Below the pieces are notes generated by a model, which was not told the DNA's origin, did no database searches, and saw nothing but the letters and a program-made list of their open reading frames with translations. A stretch of 64,000 bases of DNA, from NCBI RefSeq assembly GCF_052103615.1, contig NZ_JBQEKA010000004.1, positions 1-64,000 of the forward strand. Direction: 5' to 3'. A program made the translations under genes and the position numbers. Below are positions 7,737-16,940 of the stretch, piece by piece (the stretch's first letter is position 1; each line of letters starts with the position of its first letter). This DNA is from Kerstersia sp052103615 (GTDB lineage Bacteria > Pseudomonadota > Gammaproteobacteria > Burkholderiales > Burkholderiaceae_B).

Positions 7737-10498
7737 GTTTTTACCTCCTCGGCATCCACGGCAGGCGCAGCATGCAAGGGCAAACGGATTTCGAAGGTCG
7801 CGCCCCGGGAATGCCCCGGCTTGGCGCTGATCGTACCGCCATGCGCCGCCACAATAGCGCGGCACAGGCCCAGCCCCAGGCCGACACCGGCAATGGACGA
7901 TTCTTTTTGCCCCCGGGTAAACCAGCCAAACAGTTTTTCCGGATCCCCCGGCGGCAAACCCGGCCCGTCGTCGCTCACCAGCAGGTACATGAATGCGCCT
8001 GCGCTCATGGCACGAATCGTAATCGTGCTGTCGGGCCCGCTGTATTTAAGGGCGTTATCCAGCAGATTGGCCAGGACGCGTTCCAGCAGCAAGGCATCGA
8101 CTTCCACCAGCGGCAAATCGGGCGGCAAGTCCGTGACCAGGCGCCGGCCGCCCAAAGACGCAGCCGCCCGCGCCAAGGCGCTGGCGACGATTTCAGCCAA
8201 GGCGTGCCATTCTTTTTGCAGCCTGACCCCTTCGCTTTGAATCCTGGCCAGATCCAGCAGACTGCCGACCAGACGGCGCAACTCATCGGATTCGACGCGT
8301 ATGGCGCAGGCAATATCGGCTTGCTCCTGAGCCGACAAGCCATCAGGGTGTTCCAGCGTTTCCGCCAGGCCCCGTATGGCTGTCAACGGCGTTTTCAAAT
8401 CATGCGAAACCGCCGAGAGCAAGGTATTGCGCATTTTCTCGCCTTCCATACGAACGATGGTGTCCTGAGCCACTTCAACGAAGTGAATGCGCTCCAGCGC
8501 TTGCCCGATGGCAAAGCAGCAGGCATCCAGCAGGCGCCGGCTGGCGGGGGTCGCCGCCAAAGCCGGTGAGCCTGGCAGCACCGCCAGGACCCCGCGCGGC
8601 GCCATCGGGCCTTTCAGCGGCAGGTACAAGGCCTGCGCCCCATTCAGGGTCTGGGTGCCATAGCCCGCTGGCTCTTCGTGCTCAAACGCCCACTGGGCCA
8701 CGGACAATTCGGCAAACCCCGCATGCCAGGCCGAAAACAGACGGCCGGCGGGATCGGGCAAGATCAAGGCCAGTTGCGTTTCAAACAAGGGCGCAATGGT
8801 TTCGCGGCACACATCGGCGACCTGCTCGACGGCAATGGCCCCGGCCAGTCCCCGCGTGACACGCACCAGCGCCGCTGCCCGGCGTTCGCCATCCCTGGCG
8901 CTCCGGGCTTCTGCCTTGAGCTTGGCGGCCAGTTGCCCGATGATCAGGGCAGCGGCCAGCATCAGGCCCGAGGTAAAGAAATATTGGGTATCCCGGATCG
9001 AAAACGAAAAACGCGGCTCGACGAAAAAGAAGGTAAAGCACCCCACCGACAACAGCGACGCCCAGGCGCCCGCCAGCCGCCCCAGCCTCAGCGCAATGGC
9101 CACGACGGTCATCAGGAACAGCATCACGACGTTGGAAAGATCGAAAAAGCGCAGCAGCTGGCTGGCAAGCGCCGTGGTGGCGACACATGCCAGGGTTGCC
9201 AGCGCCAAAGCCAGCGCCGGCCCTGGCGGATGCCCAGGCGCTCCGCGCCGCCCGTCTGACGCCCCAGCAGCCCCAGCAACCCCAGCAGCCCCACGGCCAG
9301 CCCCACCGCCAGCCCCACCGCCAGCCCACCAGCCAGCCCAACCGCCGGGCCGGGCAGCTTCGATACGCACCAGCATGATGCCCATTTCAGGGTTTTCGCG
9401 CGCCACGCGTTCCGCCCAGCGGCGCCGGAAAGGCAGCGGCATCCAGGCAGCGCGATTGCCTCTATTGCCCATCAGCAATTTGGTGACATTGCGCTGCCGG
9501 GCATAGCCAAGAATCATTTGCCCGACGTCCTGCCCGGCAATATTGACGAACTCCGCCCCGACATGCTGGGCACTGGCTGCCAGCCGCAGCAAGGCCTCCT
9601 GCGCCTTGAAATTGCCCTGTTCATGCGGCAAATCCACATGCAGCACGATCCAGGGTGCCTGCAGCTGCTGCGCCAATCTGGCCCCTTCACGAATCAGGGC
9701 TTCCTGGGCAGCGTCAGCGCTCACGCAAATCATCAGTAACTCGCGGGTAGGCCAGACACGCCGGATGGCATGGGAAATCCGGTAAACATGCACATCGGCA
9801 TTCACCCGGTCGGCCATGCGCCGCAGGGCCAATTCACGCAAGGCAATCAGATTGCCGCGCCGGAAGAAATTCTGGCGCGCCTGCGCCGCCGAGGGCGGCA
9901 GATAGACTTTGCCAGCACGCAGGCGCGCCAGCAAGTCGTCAGGCGGCAAATCCACCAGTACCACATCGGCTGCACGGTCGAAAATCCGGTTGGGGACGGT
10001 TTCGCGCACTCGCACGCCGACAATCCCGCCCACCACATCATTCAGGCTATCGAGATGCTGCACATTGAGCGCGGTATAGACATCTATCCCCGCATCCAGC
10101 AATTCTTCGACATCCTGCCAGCGTTTGGCATGCCGGCTGCCCTGGAGGTTGGAATGCGCCAGTTCATCCACGATCAGCAGTTGGCAGCCAGAAGCCAGCG
10201 CGCCTTCCAGGTCGAACTCCGTCATGCTGCGGCCATGATGCCGCTGCGTCTTGCGCGGCAAGGCGGGCAGGCCTTCGGTCAGCGCCAGCGTTTCCTGCCG
10301 GCCATGCGTTTCCACAATCCCGATCGCCACTGCCACGCCTTCAGCCTGCGCCTGATGCGCCGCCTGCAACATGGCACAGGTTTTACCCACCCCGGCGCAT
10401 GCGCCAAAGAATATCTTGAGCTGTCCCCGCCGGGACCGCTGCAAGCCGTCTTCGAGACGCTGCAGCAGTTCGTCGGGATCAGGGCGATCCTCTGTCAT
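7733..10498 (-). CDS. kdpD: Sensor histidine kinase KdpD
   Basis: The protein has 921 residues. In order: KdpD N-domain with Walker A GACAGVGKT (32-40), USP-like domain (about 240-370), an unusual Gly/Ala-rich linker (about 383-413), four-helix membrane region (about 420-520), GAF-like domain, phospho-acceptor His699 in AVSHDLKTPL, and an ATPase domain with DNALKYS and GLGLGLC. It senses K+ limitation and turgor and acts on KdpE. The length is slightly above E. coli KdpD (894), partly because of the linker. It starts 60 bp after kdpB. Confidence 0.95.
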   Translation of the reverse strand: MTEDRPDPDELLQRLEDGLQRSRRGQLKIFFGACAGVGKTCAMLQAAHQAQAEGVAVAIGIVETHGRQETLALTEGLPALPRKTQRHHGRSMTEFDLEGALASGCQLLIVDELAHSNLQGSRHAKRWQDVEELLDAGIDVYTALNVQHLDSLNDVVGGIVGVRVRETVPNRIFDRAADVVLVDLPPDDLLARLRAGKVYLPPSAAQARQNFFRRGNLIALRELALRRMADRVNADVHVYRISHAIRRVWPTRELLMICVSADAAQEALIREGARLAQQLQAPWIVLHVDLPHEQGNFKAQEALLRLAASAQHVGAEFVNIAGQDVGQMILGYARQRNVTKLLMGNRGNRAAWMPLPFRRRWAERVARENPEMGIMLVRIEAARPGGWAGWWAGGGAGGGAGRGAAGVAGAAGASDGRRGAPGHPPGPALALALATLACVATTALASQLLRFFDLSNVVMLFLMTVVAIALRLGRLAGAWASLLSVGCFTFFFVEPRFSFSIRDTQYFFTSGLMLAAALIIGQLAAKLKAEARSARDGERRAAALVRVTRGLAGAIAVEQVADVCRETIAPLFETQLALILPDPAGRLFSAWHAGFAELSVAQWAFEHEEPAGYGTQTLNGAQALYLPLKGPMAPRGVLAVLPGSPALAATPASRRLLDACCFAIGQALERIHFVEVAQDTIVRMEGEKMRNTLLSAVSHDLKTPLTAIRGLAETLEHPDGLSAQEQADIACAIRVESDELRRLVGSLLDLARIQSEGVRLQKEWHALAEIVASALARAAASLGGRRLVTDLPPDLPLVEVDALLLERVLANLLDNALKYSGPDSTITIRAMSAGAFMYLLVSDDGPGLPPGDPEKLFGWFTRGQKESSIAGVGLGLGLCRAIVAAHGGTISAKPGHSRGATFEIRLPLHAAPAVDAEEVKT
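9262..9352. repeat. Short tandem repeats coding for the KdpD Gly/Ala linker
   Basis: On the plus strand 9-bp units of the CCCCAGCAG type (three copies) pass into 12-bp units of the CCAGCCCCACCG type (about four, some diverged). They encode the low-complexity KdpD segment at residues about 383-413. Because the units are multiples of three, copy-number change would lengthen or shorten the linker without breaking the frame. Confidence 0.7.
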
Positions 10499-10558
10499 TC
10501 TTTACCTCGCAATGCGATGTGCCGTGCCGGATACCAGCATGCCTGCCGGTATCCAGCG

Positions 10559-12640
10559 TCAGAAAAACGGAATCAGGGCCAGGTCGATCAGTTTGATCCC
10601 GATAAAAGGCGCAATCAAGCCTCCCAGGCCATAAATCAGCAGATTCCGCTTTAACAGGCGGCTGGCTGGTTCCGCGCGGTAGCGCACCCCTTTCAAGGCC
10701 AGCGGAATCAAGGCAATCACCACTAGCGCATTGAAGATGACCGCTGCCAGAATGGCCGAACCCGGGCTGTGCAGATGCATGATATTCAAGGCATCCAGGG
10801 CCGGATAGGTGGCCACGAAAGCGGCCGGAATGATGGCGAAGTACTTGGCCAGATCATTGGCCACGCTGAACGTCGTCAATGCGCCACGCGTCATGATCAT
10901 CTGTTTGCCAACCTCCACCACCCGCAGCAGTTTGGTCGGGTTGCTGTCCAGATCCACCATATTGCCGGCTTCCTTGGCCGCCTGCGTGCCGCTGTTCATC
11001 GCGACGGCCACATCGGCCTGCGCCAGCGCCGGCGCATCATTGGTGCCGTCACCGGTCATGGCAACCAGCCTGCCCTCACTTTGGTATTGGCGGATCAGCC
11101 GCAGCTTGTCTTCGGGCGTCGCTTCGGCCAGATAGTCATCCACCCCGGCTTCCGCCGCGATGGCTGCGGCCGTCAAAGCGTTATCACCCGTGATCATCAC
11201 AGTCTTGATGCCCATGCCGCGCAGCTCAGCAAAGCGCTCCTTGATGCCGCCCTTGACGATATCCTTCAGTTCCACGATACCCAGCACCTGCTTGCCGTCC
11301 GCCACAACCAGCGGCGTGCTGCCACGGCGCGCGACGGCTTCCACCTGGGCGGCCAGTTCACGGGGAAAGACCCCGCCCAAGGCCTCGACATGAGCCCGAA
11401 TGGCGCTGGCCGCCCCTTTGCGAATCTGACGCCCGGCGATATTGATGCCGCTCATGCGGGTATGAGCGCTGAAGGCCAGGGTTTCGGCGCCTTGCAGCGC
11501 GCGCCCGCGCAAATTGAATTGCTGTTTGGCCAGCACGGCAATGGAGCGGCCCTCGGGAGTTTCGTCCGCCAGCGACGCCAATTGCGCAGCATCGGCCAGC
11601 GCCAGCTCGCTGACCTGCGGCGCCGGCAGAAAAGCCGCCGCTTCGCGGTTGCCCAGTGTGATGGTGCCGGTCTTGTCCAGCAGCAGCACATCGACGTCGC
11701 CTGCGGCCTCGATGGCGCGGCCGGACGTCGCCAGCACATTGGCCTGCATCATGCGGCTCATGCCGGCTACCCCGACGGCTGACATCAAGGCGCCGATGGT
11801 GGTGGGAATCAGGCAAACCAGCAAGGCAATCAGCACCGTGATGGTGACAGGCAGCCCGGCCCCTGTCATGACGGCCGCAAATTGCGAGAACGGCAGCAAC
11901 GTCACGCACACCAGCAAAAACATCAGGGTCAGGGCCACCAGCAAAATATTCAAGGCGATTTCATTGGGCGTCTTGCCCCGCTTGGCCCCTTCCACCATGG
12001 CAATCATGCGATCCAGAAAAGCTTCGCCTGGCCTGGCCGTGACCCGCATCACGATCCAATCGGACAGCACACGCGTGCCTCCGGTCACGGAACAGAAATC
12101 ACCGCCAGCTTCACGGATCACCGGCGCCGATTCCCCGGTAATCGCCGACTCGTCCACTGAGGCCGCGCCTTGCAGAACCTCACCATCGGCAGGAATGATT
12201 TCCCCTGCCTCCACCTGGACATAGTTGCCCACGGCCAGCTCGTCGCTAGGCACCGGGCGCGGCGCACTGCCGCGTTCCGGCGTTTTCAGCACCTGCGCCA
12301 TCACCCGCTGGCGGGTGGCGCGCAGCGCATCGGCCTGGGCTTTGCCGCGCCCTTCGGCCAGGGCTTCAGCCGCATTGGCGAACAAAACCGTGAACCAGAG
12401 CCAGGCGCAAATGGCCCAGATAAACCCGGCGGGTGCTTCCCCCTGCCCGGCCAGCGCCTGAACGCCCAGCACGGTCGTGAGCAGGCTGCCGAGATACACC
12501 ACGAACATAACCGGGTTCCGGATCTGCGCCCGCGGCGACAACTTCCTGAAGGACGCGAGCAGCACCGCTGCCCACGGCATTGATTGGCAAGCAGCACGGC
12601 CCGTTTCAGAGGGCGGCGCCTGAGTTTCCATGGATACCAT
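10559..12640 (-). CDS. kdpB: K+-transporting ATPase subunit KdpB
   Basis: The 693-residue P-type ATPase catalytic subunit has phosphorylated Asp322 in DKTGTITLG, the TGES-type loop (ITGESAPVI) and the hinge MTGDGTNDAPALAQADVAVAM. It hydrolyses ATP to drive K+ uptake through KdpA. GGGAG lies 8 bp before the ATG at 12640; a second ATG at 12631 is possible. It lies 3 bp after kdpC. Confidence 0.96.
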   Translation of the reverse strand: MVSMETQAPPSETGRAACQSMPWAAVLLASFRKLSPRAQIRNPVMFVVYLGSLLTTVLGVQALAGQGEAPAGFIWAICAWLWFTVLFANAAEALAEGRGKAQADALRATRQRVMAQVLKTPERGSAPRPVPSDELAVGNYVQVEAGEIIPADGEVLQGAASVDESAITGESAPVIREAGGDFCSVTGGTRVLSDWIVMRVTARPGEAFLDRMIAMVEGAKRGKTPNEIALNILLVALTLMFLLVCVTLLPFSQFAAVMTGAGLPVTITVLIALLVCLIPTTIGALMSAVGVAGMSRMMQANVLATSGRAIEAAGDVDVLLLDKTGTITLGNREAAAFLPAPQVSELALADAAQLASLADETPEGRSIAVLAKQQFNLRGRALQGAETLAFSAHTRMSGINIAGRQIRKGAASAIRAHVEALGGVFPRELAAQVEAVARRGSTPLVVADGKQVLGIVELKDIVKGGIKERFAELRGMGIKTVMITGDNALTAAAIAAEAGVDDYLAEATPEDKLRLIRQYQSEGRLVAMTGDGTNDAPALAQADVAVAMNSGTQAAKEAGNMVDLDSNPTKLLRVVEVGKQMIMTRGALTTFSVANDLAKYFAIIPAAFVATYPALDALNIMHLHSPGSAILAAVIFNALVVIALIPLALKGVRYRAEPASRLLKRNLLIYGLGGLIAPFIGIKLIDLALIPFF

Positions 12641-12643
12641 TTT

Positions 12644-13339
12644 TCACTCCCTGGACGATTGCGCCGCGTGCCCGGCCAGACCGGCGGCATCTAGCGCGAG
12701 ATTGAGTTCCAGCACATTGACACGGGGCTCGCCCAGCAAACCGAATTGACGTGCCTCGGTGTGCTGCGTCAGCCATTGCAGGACGCGTTCTGGCGGCAAG
12801 CCGCGCGCCCGGGCGACCCGCTCGGCCTGCAAGCGCGCATTGGCAAGCGAGATATGCGGATCCAGCCCGGAGGCCGAGGCCGTCACCGCATCCACCGGCA
12901 CAGGTGTCTGCGCGCTGACACCGTTGGCGCTGCGGTACGCGGCACTGCGCGCGGCCACATCCGCCAGCAACTGCTGGCTGAGCGCCCCCTGATTGCTGGC
13001 CCCACTGGCAGCCGCGTTATACGGCTGCGCGACCGTCTGCGCCGGATTTTCGGGGTCGGCGCCCAGTGTTGCGCTGGGGCGGCCATGGAAATAACGCGCC
13101 TGTGTAAACAGCTGCCCGATCTGGCGCGAGCCAACGGCCATGCCCTTGGCGTGTATCAGGCTGCCCTGGGCCTGCTCGGGAAATAGCGCATTGGCAACGC
13201 CAGTGGTAGCCAGCGGATAGGCGATGCCGGTCAACAGCATGAAAAAAACCGCCGAACACAGCACAGGCCGGATCAGCCCCTTAAACAAAGGCTGCGGCAA
13301 GGTTTCCGCTGCTTGCGCAGGGGTAGCGAAAGATTGCAT
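12644..13339 (-). CDS. kdpC: K+-transporting ATPase subunit KdpC
   Basis: The protein has 231 residues and one N-terminal membrane helix (LCSAVFFMLLTGIAYPL), with KdpC signatures GSLIHAKGMAVGSRQIGQLF, YFHGRPSA, and a C-terminal VNVLELNLALD. It stabilises the KdpFABC complex. An ATG also exists at 13348, but the GAGAGG site abuts it; the ATG at 13339 has normal 9-nt spacing and is preferred. Confidence 0.94.
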   Translation of the reverse strand: MQSFATPAQAAETLPQPLFKGLIRPVLCSAVFFMLLTGIAYPLATTGVANALFPEQAQGSLIHAKGMAVGSRQIGQLFTQARYFHGRPSATLGADPENPAQTVAQPYNAAASGASNQGALSQQLLADVAARSAAYRSANGVSAQTPVPVDAVTASASGLDPHISLANARLQAERVARARGLPPERVLQWLTQHTEARQFGLLGEPRVNVLELNLALDAAGLAGHAAQSSRE

Positions 13340-13352
13340 GAGATTCATCCTC

Positions 13353-15056
13353 TCAGAATGTGGCGCCTGCGAGCATGAGCAGGTGCTCGACGATCGGGCC
13401 CAAGGCCAGTGCGGGCAGGAAAGTCAGCCCGCCCACCACCAGCACCACGAAAATCAGCAGGCCAGTGAAGAGCGGCGTGGCCGTCGAGAGCGTGCCCGGC
13501 CCGGCAGGCACCGCGTTCTTGGCCGCCAGCCCGCCGGCCACGGCCAGCATGGGCAATAAGGTCAGATAGCGCCCCGCCAGCATGGCCAGGCCAATGGTCA
13601 GATTGAAGAACGGCGTATTGGCATTGAAGCCAGCAAAGGCGGAGCCGTTATTGGCCGTCCCGGAGGTATAGGCGTACAACACCTCGCTAAAGCCATGCGG
13701 CCCCCGGTTGGACAGACTGCCCAGGGTATCGGGCATCAGCGTGGCCAGCGCCGTGAAACCCAGGATGCTGAAGGCATGCGCCAGCAGCGCCAGCATCACG
13801 TACTTCATTTCACGCGCTTCGACCTTTTTCCCCAGAAACTCGGGGGTGCGCCCTATCATCATGCCGACCAGGAAGACCGTGAGAATGGCGTAGCTGATCA
13901 GGTTGATAAACCCCACCCCTATCCCGCCAAAAACGTTGTTCAGCATCATCTGCGCCATAGGCACCAGTCCGCCCAGGGGCGTCAGGGAAGCATGCATGGC
14001 ATCCACCGATCCTGTCGTGGCCGCCGTGGTCACGGTGGCAAACAGGCTGGTCTGGGCAATACCAAAGCGCAATTCCTTGCCTTCCATATTGCCGCCGCCC
14101 TGCGCCAGGCCCGGTGCCTGATCTACCCCCAGCGGCGCCAGCAGCGGATTGCCCGCCTGTTCCGCGCTGTAGATCAGCGACAGAAAGCCCGCGAACATCA
14201 GCAAAAAGGCCGCAAAAAATGCCCAGCCCTGCTTTTTGTCCGCCAGCATGGTGCCAAAAGCGTAAGTCAGTGAGGCAGGCACCAGCAGCATGCTGAGCAT
14301 GTGCAGCGTATTGGTGAGCGGCGTGGGGTTTTCAAACGGATGGGCGGCATTCATGCCGAAAAAGCCGCCGCCGTTCGTGCCCAAGTGCTTGATCGTCTCA
14401 AAACTGGCAACCGGGCCCAGAATAATCTGCTGCCTGACCCCTTCCAGCGTCGTCACGATGACGTCGGCATCCAGCGTCTGCGGCATGCCCTGCCAGACAT
14501 ACACCAGCGCCATCAGGAAACTGGCTGGCAGCAGCAGGCGATACAGCACGCGGGTGAAATCCACCCAGTAATTGCCGATATCCTGCGCGTTCCTGCGGCA
14601 TAGCCCGCGCATGAAGCCGCCAGCCGCCGCCAAGCCGGTTGTCGCGCTGATGCACATCAGGAAGGTGATGGCAGCCATCTGCGACACATTCGATAGACTG
14701 GATTCGCCCGAATAGGCCTGCCAGTTCGTATTGGTGGTGAACGACACCGCCGTATTGAAGGCCAGATCCGGCGTTTGCGCCGCCCTCCCCAGCGGATCCA
14801 GCAGCAGCCCGCCCTGCAGGCGCAAGACCGCGTAGCCCAGCAACAACATGGCCGCGTTGCTGAGCAGCAGCACGATGCCGTAGCGCTTCCAGGACATTTT
14901 TTCGTCAGGGCGGATGCCCAGCAGCCGGTATGTCCCGCGCTCCAGCAAGCCATGGCCGGGACGGGTAAAAATACGGGCTATCCATTTGCCCAGCATGACC
15001 ATCAGGCATCCCATGACGGCGAGGACAGCGACGAATTGCATCAGATCGTCAAACAT
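13353..15056 (-). CDS. kdpA: K+-transporting ATPase subunit KdpA
   Basis: The 567-residue membrane subunit forms the K+ path. It has the four filter-like repeats of KdpA (for example SFTTNTNWQAY near 109 and KHLGTNGGGFFGMNAAHPFENP) and about ten helices. It comes after the small membrane ORFs and before kdpC. An AGGT site precedes the ATG. Confidence 0.96.
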   Translation of the reverse strand: MFDDLMQFVAVLAVMGCLMVMLGKWIARIFTRPGHGLLERGTYRLLGIRPDEKMSWKRYGIVLLLSNAAMLLLGYAVLRLQGGLLLDPLGRAAQTPDLAFNTAVSFTTNTNWQAYSGESSLSNVSQMAAITFLMCISATTGLAAAGGFMRGLCRRNAQDIGNYWVDFTRVLYRLLLPASFLMALVYVWQGMPQTLDADVIVTTLEGVRQQIILGPVASFETIKHLGTNGGGFFGMNAAHPFENPTPLTNTLHMLSMLLVPASLTYAFGTMLADKKQGWAFFAAFLLMFAGFLSLIYSAEQAGNPLLAPLGVDQAPGLAQGGGNMEGKELRFGIAQTSLFATVTTAATTGSVDAMHASLTPLGGLVPMAQMMLNNVFGGIGVGFINLISYAILTVFLVGMMIGRTPEFLGKKVEAREMKYVMLALLAHAFSILGFTALATLMPDTLGSLSNRGPHGFSEVLYAYTSGTANNGSAFAGFNANTPFFNLTIGLAMLAGRYLTLLPMLAVAGGLAAKNAVPAGPGTLSTATPLFTGLLIFVVLVVGGLTFLPALALGPIVEHLLMLAGATF

Positions 15057-15067
15057 GCCGATACCTA

Positions 15068-15151
15068 TCAGATTTTATCAATACCTGCCGCCACGCCGAC
15101 GGCCAGCACAAAGAACACAATAACCACTGCGATAAAAAGAACATCATCCAT
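15068..15151 (-). CDS. 27-residue single-helix membrane ORF between kdpF and kdpA
   Basis: MDDVLFIAVVIVFFVLAVGV starts a 27-residue protein that is almost entirely one membrane helix and ends DKI. GAGGTGGGG stands just before the ATG, the stop is 11 bp before kdpA, and kdpF lies 36 bp upstream. It is not KdpF itself, which is identified next door. It could be a second KdpF-like small subunit. Function unknown. Confidence 0.6.
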   Translation of the reverse strand: MDDVLFIAVVIVFFVLAVGVAAGIDKI

Positions 15152-15187
15152 TGCCCCACCTCATTAATGGCGCACATTCCGGCCAAC

Positions 15188-15283
15188 TCAGAATTTTTCG
15201 GCCCGAATCAATGCATAAAAAAGATAAACAAACAATCCCGCGGAAACCGCCGCCGCCAGAATTGCCACCCAGGATCCGTGCAT
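15188..15283 (-). CDS. kdpF: K+-transporting ATPase small subunit KdpF
   Basis: This 31-residue single-helix peptide has the C-terminal signature YLFYALIRAEKF, which matches the KdpF ending (YLVYALINAEAF in E. coli). An AAAGGAAT site precedes the ATG at 15283. It is the first gene of the kdp operon and stabilises the KdpABC complex. It is easily missed by gene callers because of its size. Confidence 0.85.
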   Translation of the reverse strand: MHGSWVAILAAAVSAGLFVYLFYALIRAEKF

Positions 15284-15359
15284 ATTGATTCCTTTAATAT
15301 TTCAATTCGCTCAATACCGGCACACCGGCAAACCCACCAGCCGGCCAGAAAAATTCTAG

Positions 15360-15377
15360 GATTTTCGATATAAAATC
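15360..15377 (-). promoter_or_regulatory. Possible KdpE operator upstream of kdpF
   Basis: A perfect dyad GATTTT-CGATAT-AAAATC lies 77 bp upstream of the kdpF ATG in the only AT-rich patch of the 159-bp gap before the amidotransferase gene. The position suits a KdpE site or the promoter. I see no clear match to the E. coli KdpE box, so this is tentative. Confidence 0.3.
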
Positions 15378-15442
15378 GGGGCAGTGTTTTGCGGGGAAGC
15401 CATAAAGACGGCATATGGAAAATACTTTTCCGCCCCGTGGCA

Positions 15443-16198
15443 TTAAGCCGGCTGCCAACACCCGGCCGGCCATGCTGGCGCTCCGCCAGCAAAAAACAGC
15501 GGCCGATCCAGCTGGCGGGTCCAGGCCTGATAAGTGCGGTATGCGATGCGGTGCAAAGCAGGCAAATGCCTGGCAAGCTCTGCCAGGATGCGGGTTTCGC
15601 TCTGCGCTGCCGGGCCGCCCGCGCGCAATAGCTCCTGCCTGCCCGCGCGGCACCAGTTGGAAATCCCTTCCTGTGTGACCTCCAGGTGCCCCTGAAACGC
15701 CCAATGCCGTGCCTGGCGGAAACCCTTGTTGCGGCAATGGCTGCCCATCATGGTCCGCACGGCGCCCCGGGGAATATCGAAGGTGTCGTAATGCCAGTGA
15801 AACAAGACGGCCTGCGGCGGCAAGCCCATGGCCTGCTGCGCGGACTGGCTGATCCACACCTCCCCCCAGCCGATATTGGGGCAGGTATTTTTTCTGACGC
15901 CCGCCCCCATGGCCTTGGCCATTAGTTGCGCGCCGAAACAATGTCCCAGAATGGGTATATCCCGGCAGAGAGCATCTTGCAGAAAAGACTGTTCCTGAAG
16001 AATCCAGGGCAATGATTCATTGGCGCAATGATCGCTGCCCAGCACGACCACGCCGCGGAATCCCCGGGCGCGGAAAGAGAAATTTCTTTCGGTCTCCGGG
16101 AAAATAATCCGGTAAGGCATATCATTTTCCTCAAGATAATCCCGCAACCGGCCAGGGCCTTGAGTAGATTCATGCTGAAGAATGGCAATGGGTCTCAT
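15443..16198 (-). CDS. Class I glutamine amidotransferase domain protein
   Basis: The protein has 251 residues from the ATG at 16198; the frame is open further upstream, but the family begins at MRPIAILQHE. The triad is complete: Cys87 in GHCFGAQ, and His171 and Glu173 in QGHLEV. Stand-alone GATase1 proteins of this kind (GuaA N-domain-like) transfer or release the amide of glutamine or gamma-glutamyl compounds. It is monocistronic, reading towards the kdp promoter. No partner synthetase is nearby, so the substrate is unknown. Confidence 0.8.
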   Translation of the reverse strand: MRPIAILQHESTQGPGRLRDYLEENDMPYRIIFPETERNFSFRARGFRGVVVLGSDHCANESLPWILQEQSFLQDALCRDIPILGHCFGAQLMAKAMGAGVRKNTCPNIGWGEVWISQSAQQAMGLPPQAVLFHWHYDTFDIPRGAVRTMMGSHCRNKGFRQARHWAFQGHLEVTQEGISNWCRAGRQELLRAGGPAAQSETRILAELARHLPALHRIAYRTYQAWTRQLDRPLFFAGGAPAWPAGCWQPA

Positions 16199-16520
16199 GG
16201 ATATGAATGACCTGCTTGGCAAGCCTGAAGTCAGGGAGACCAAAATTTATAATTACCGCCATGTATTCAGCGTTCTATTTCCGCCGGCCTCCATTCAGAC
16301 CGCATCAATTGTTGCAACAATAAAGAATCCTCATTCAGCCAATCTTTATTGCCATTTCTTTGGCGCAACCCCATCCGGCAAACCGGTATGTCAGCCGTCC
16401 TGCATAGCGCGTCCATCCCCCGCGCGGGCAGCGCGGAACGCGCCGCAACCGCTATGATGCAAAGATCCATCGCGTCACCCGGCACAGCGGTACTTTTTTG
16501 TTCTGGCAACGGAGCCAACC
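16199..16520. other. Divergent intergenic region, nothing specific seen
   Basis: These 322 bp separate the minus-strand amidotransferase gene from the plus-strand YdhR-type gene. There is an AT-rich patch at 16240-16260 that may hold a promoter. I see no convincing ORF, repeat or RNA. Confidence 0.5.
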
Positions 16521-16823
16521 ATGCCTTATCTTCTGCAAGTCGATTTCCCCTATCCCGGCCCCTGGGGCGCTGCCATGACCACTGCCATGGCTGACCTGGC
16601 GCGTTCCATCGCCACGGAGCCCGGCCTGATCTGGAAAATCTGGACCGCCAATGAAGACACCGGGGAAGCTGGCGGTATTTATCTGTTCGATAGCCAGGCG
16701 ACGGCGCAGGCCTATTTGGAGATGCATCGCGCCAGGCTAGCGTCCTTCGGTATTGCGCAGATCAATGCCAAGATTTTCGCCGTTGACCAGACCCTGTCAT
16801 TGCTGGACCGCGCGCCGCTCTGA
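16521..16823 (+). CDS. YdhR-family putative monooxygenase
   Basis: The protein has 100 residues and matches the YdhR family of small dimeric ferredoxin-like-fold proteins: LLQVDFPYPGPWG at the start, GLIWKIWTANEDTGEAGGIYLF in the middle, and INAKIFAVD near the end. The family is annotated as putative monooxygenase, by similarity to ActVA-Orf6 and YgiN, with no agreed substrate. It is monocistronic. Confidence 0.82.
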   Translation: MPYLLQVDFPYPGPWGAAMTTAMADLARSIATEPGLIWKIWTANEDTGEAGGIYLFDSQATAQAYLEMHRARLASFGIAQINAKIFAVDQTLSLLDRAPL

Positions 16824-16845
16824 TCCGGCCGCGCCGTCACAGGCA

Positions 16846-16884
16846 ATAAAAAAAGCTGCCGGCATGTGTCATGCCGGCAGCTTT
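16846..16884. terminator. Bidirectional terminator between YdhR-type gene and the auxin/TRAP operon
   Basis: A 14-bp perfect stem (AAAGCTGCCGGCAT / ATGCCGGCAGCTTT) with a 5-nt loop is followed on the minus strand by a T-rich run. It ends the long minus-strand operon whose last gene is dctP at 16941, and can also end the YdhR-type transcript. Confidence 0.88.
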
Positions 16885-16940
16885 GCTGAACCGCAATTTT
16901 GGCGGGCCCGGGCGCGCTGCGCTCAGGCCCGTGGCCAGGA

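Noticed and set aside
9262..9352. CRISPR-like reading of the short repeats.
   Set aside because: The units are 9-12 bp, contiguous without spacers, and lie inside the kdpD reading frame.
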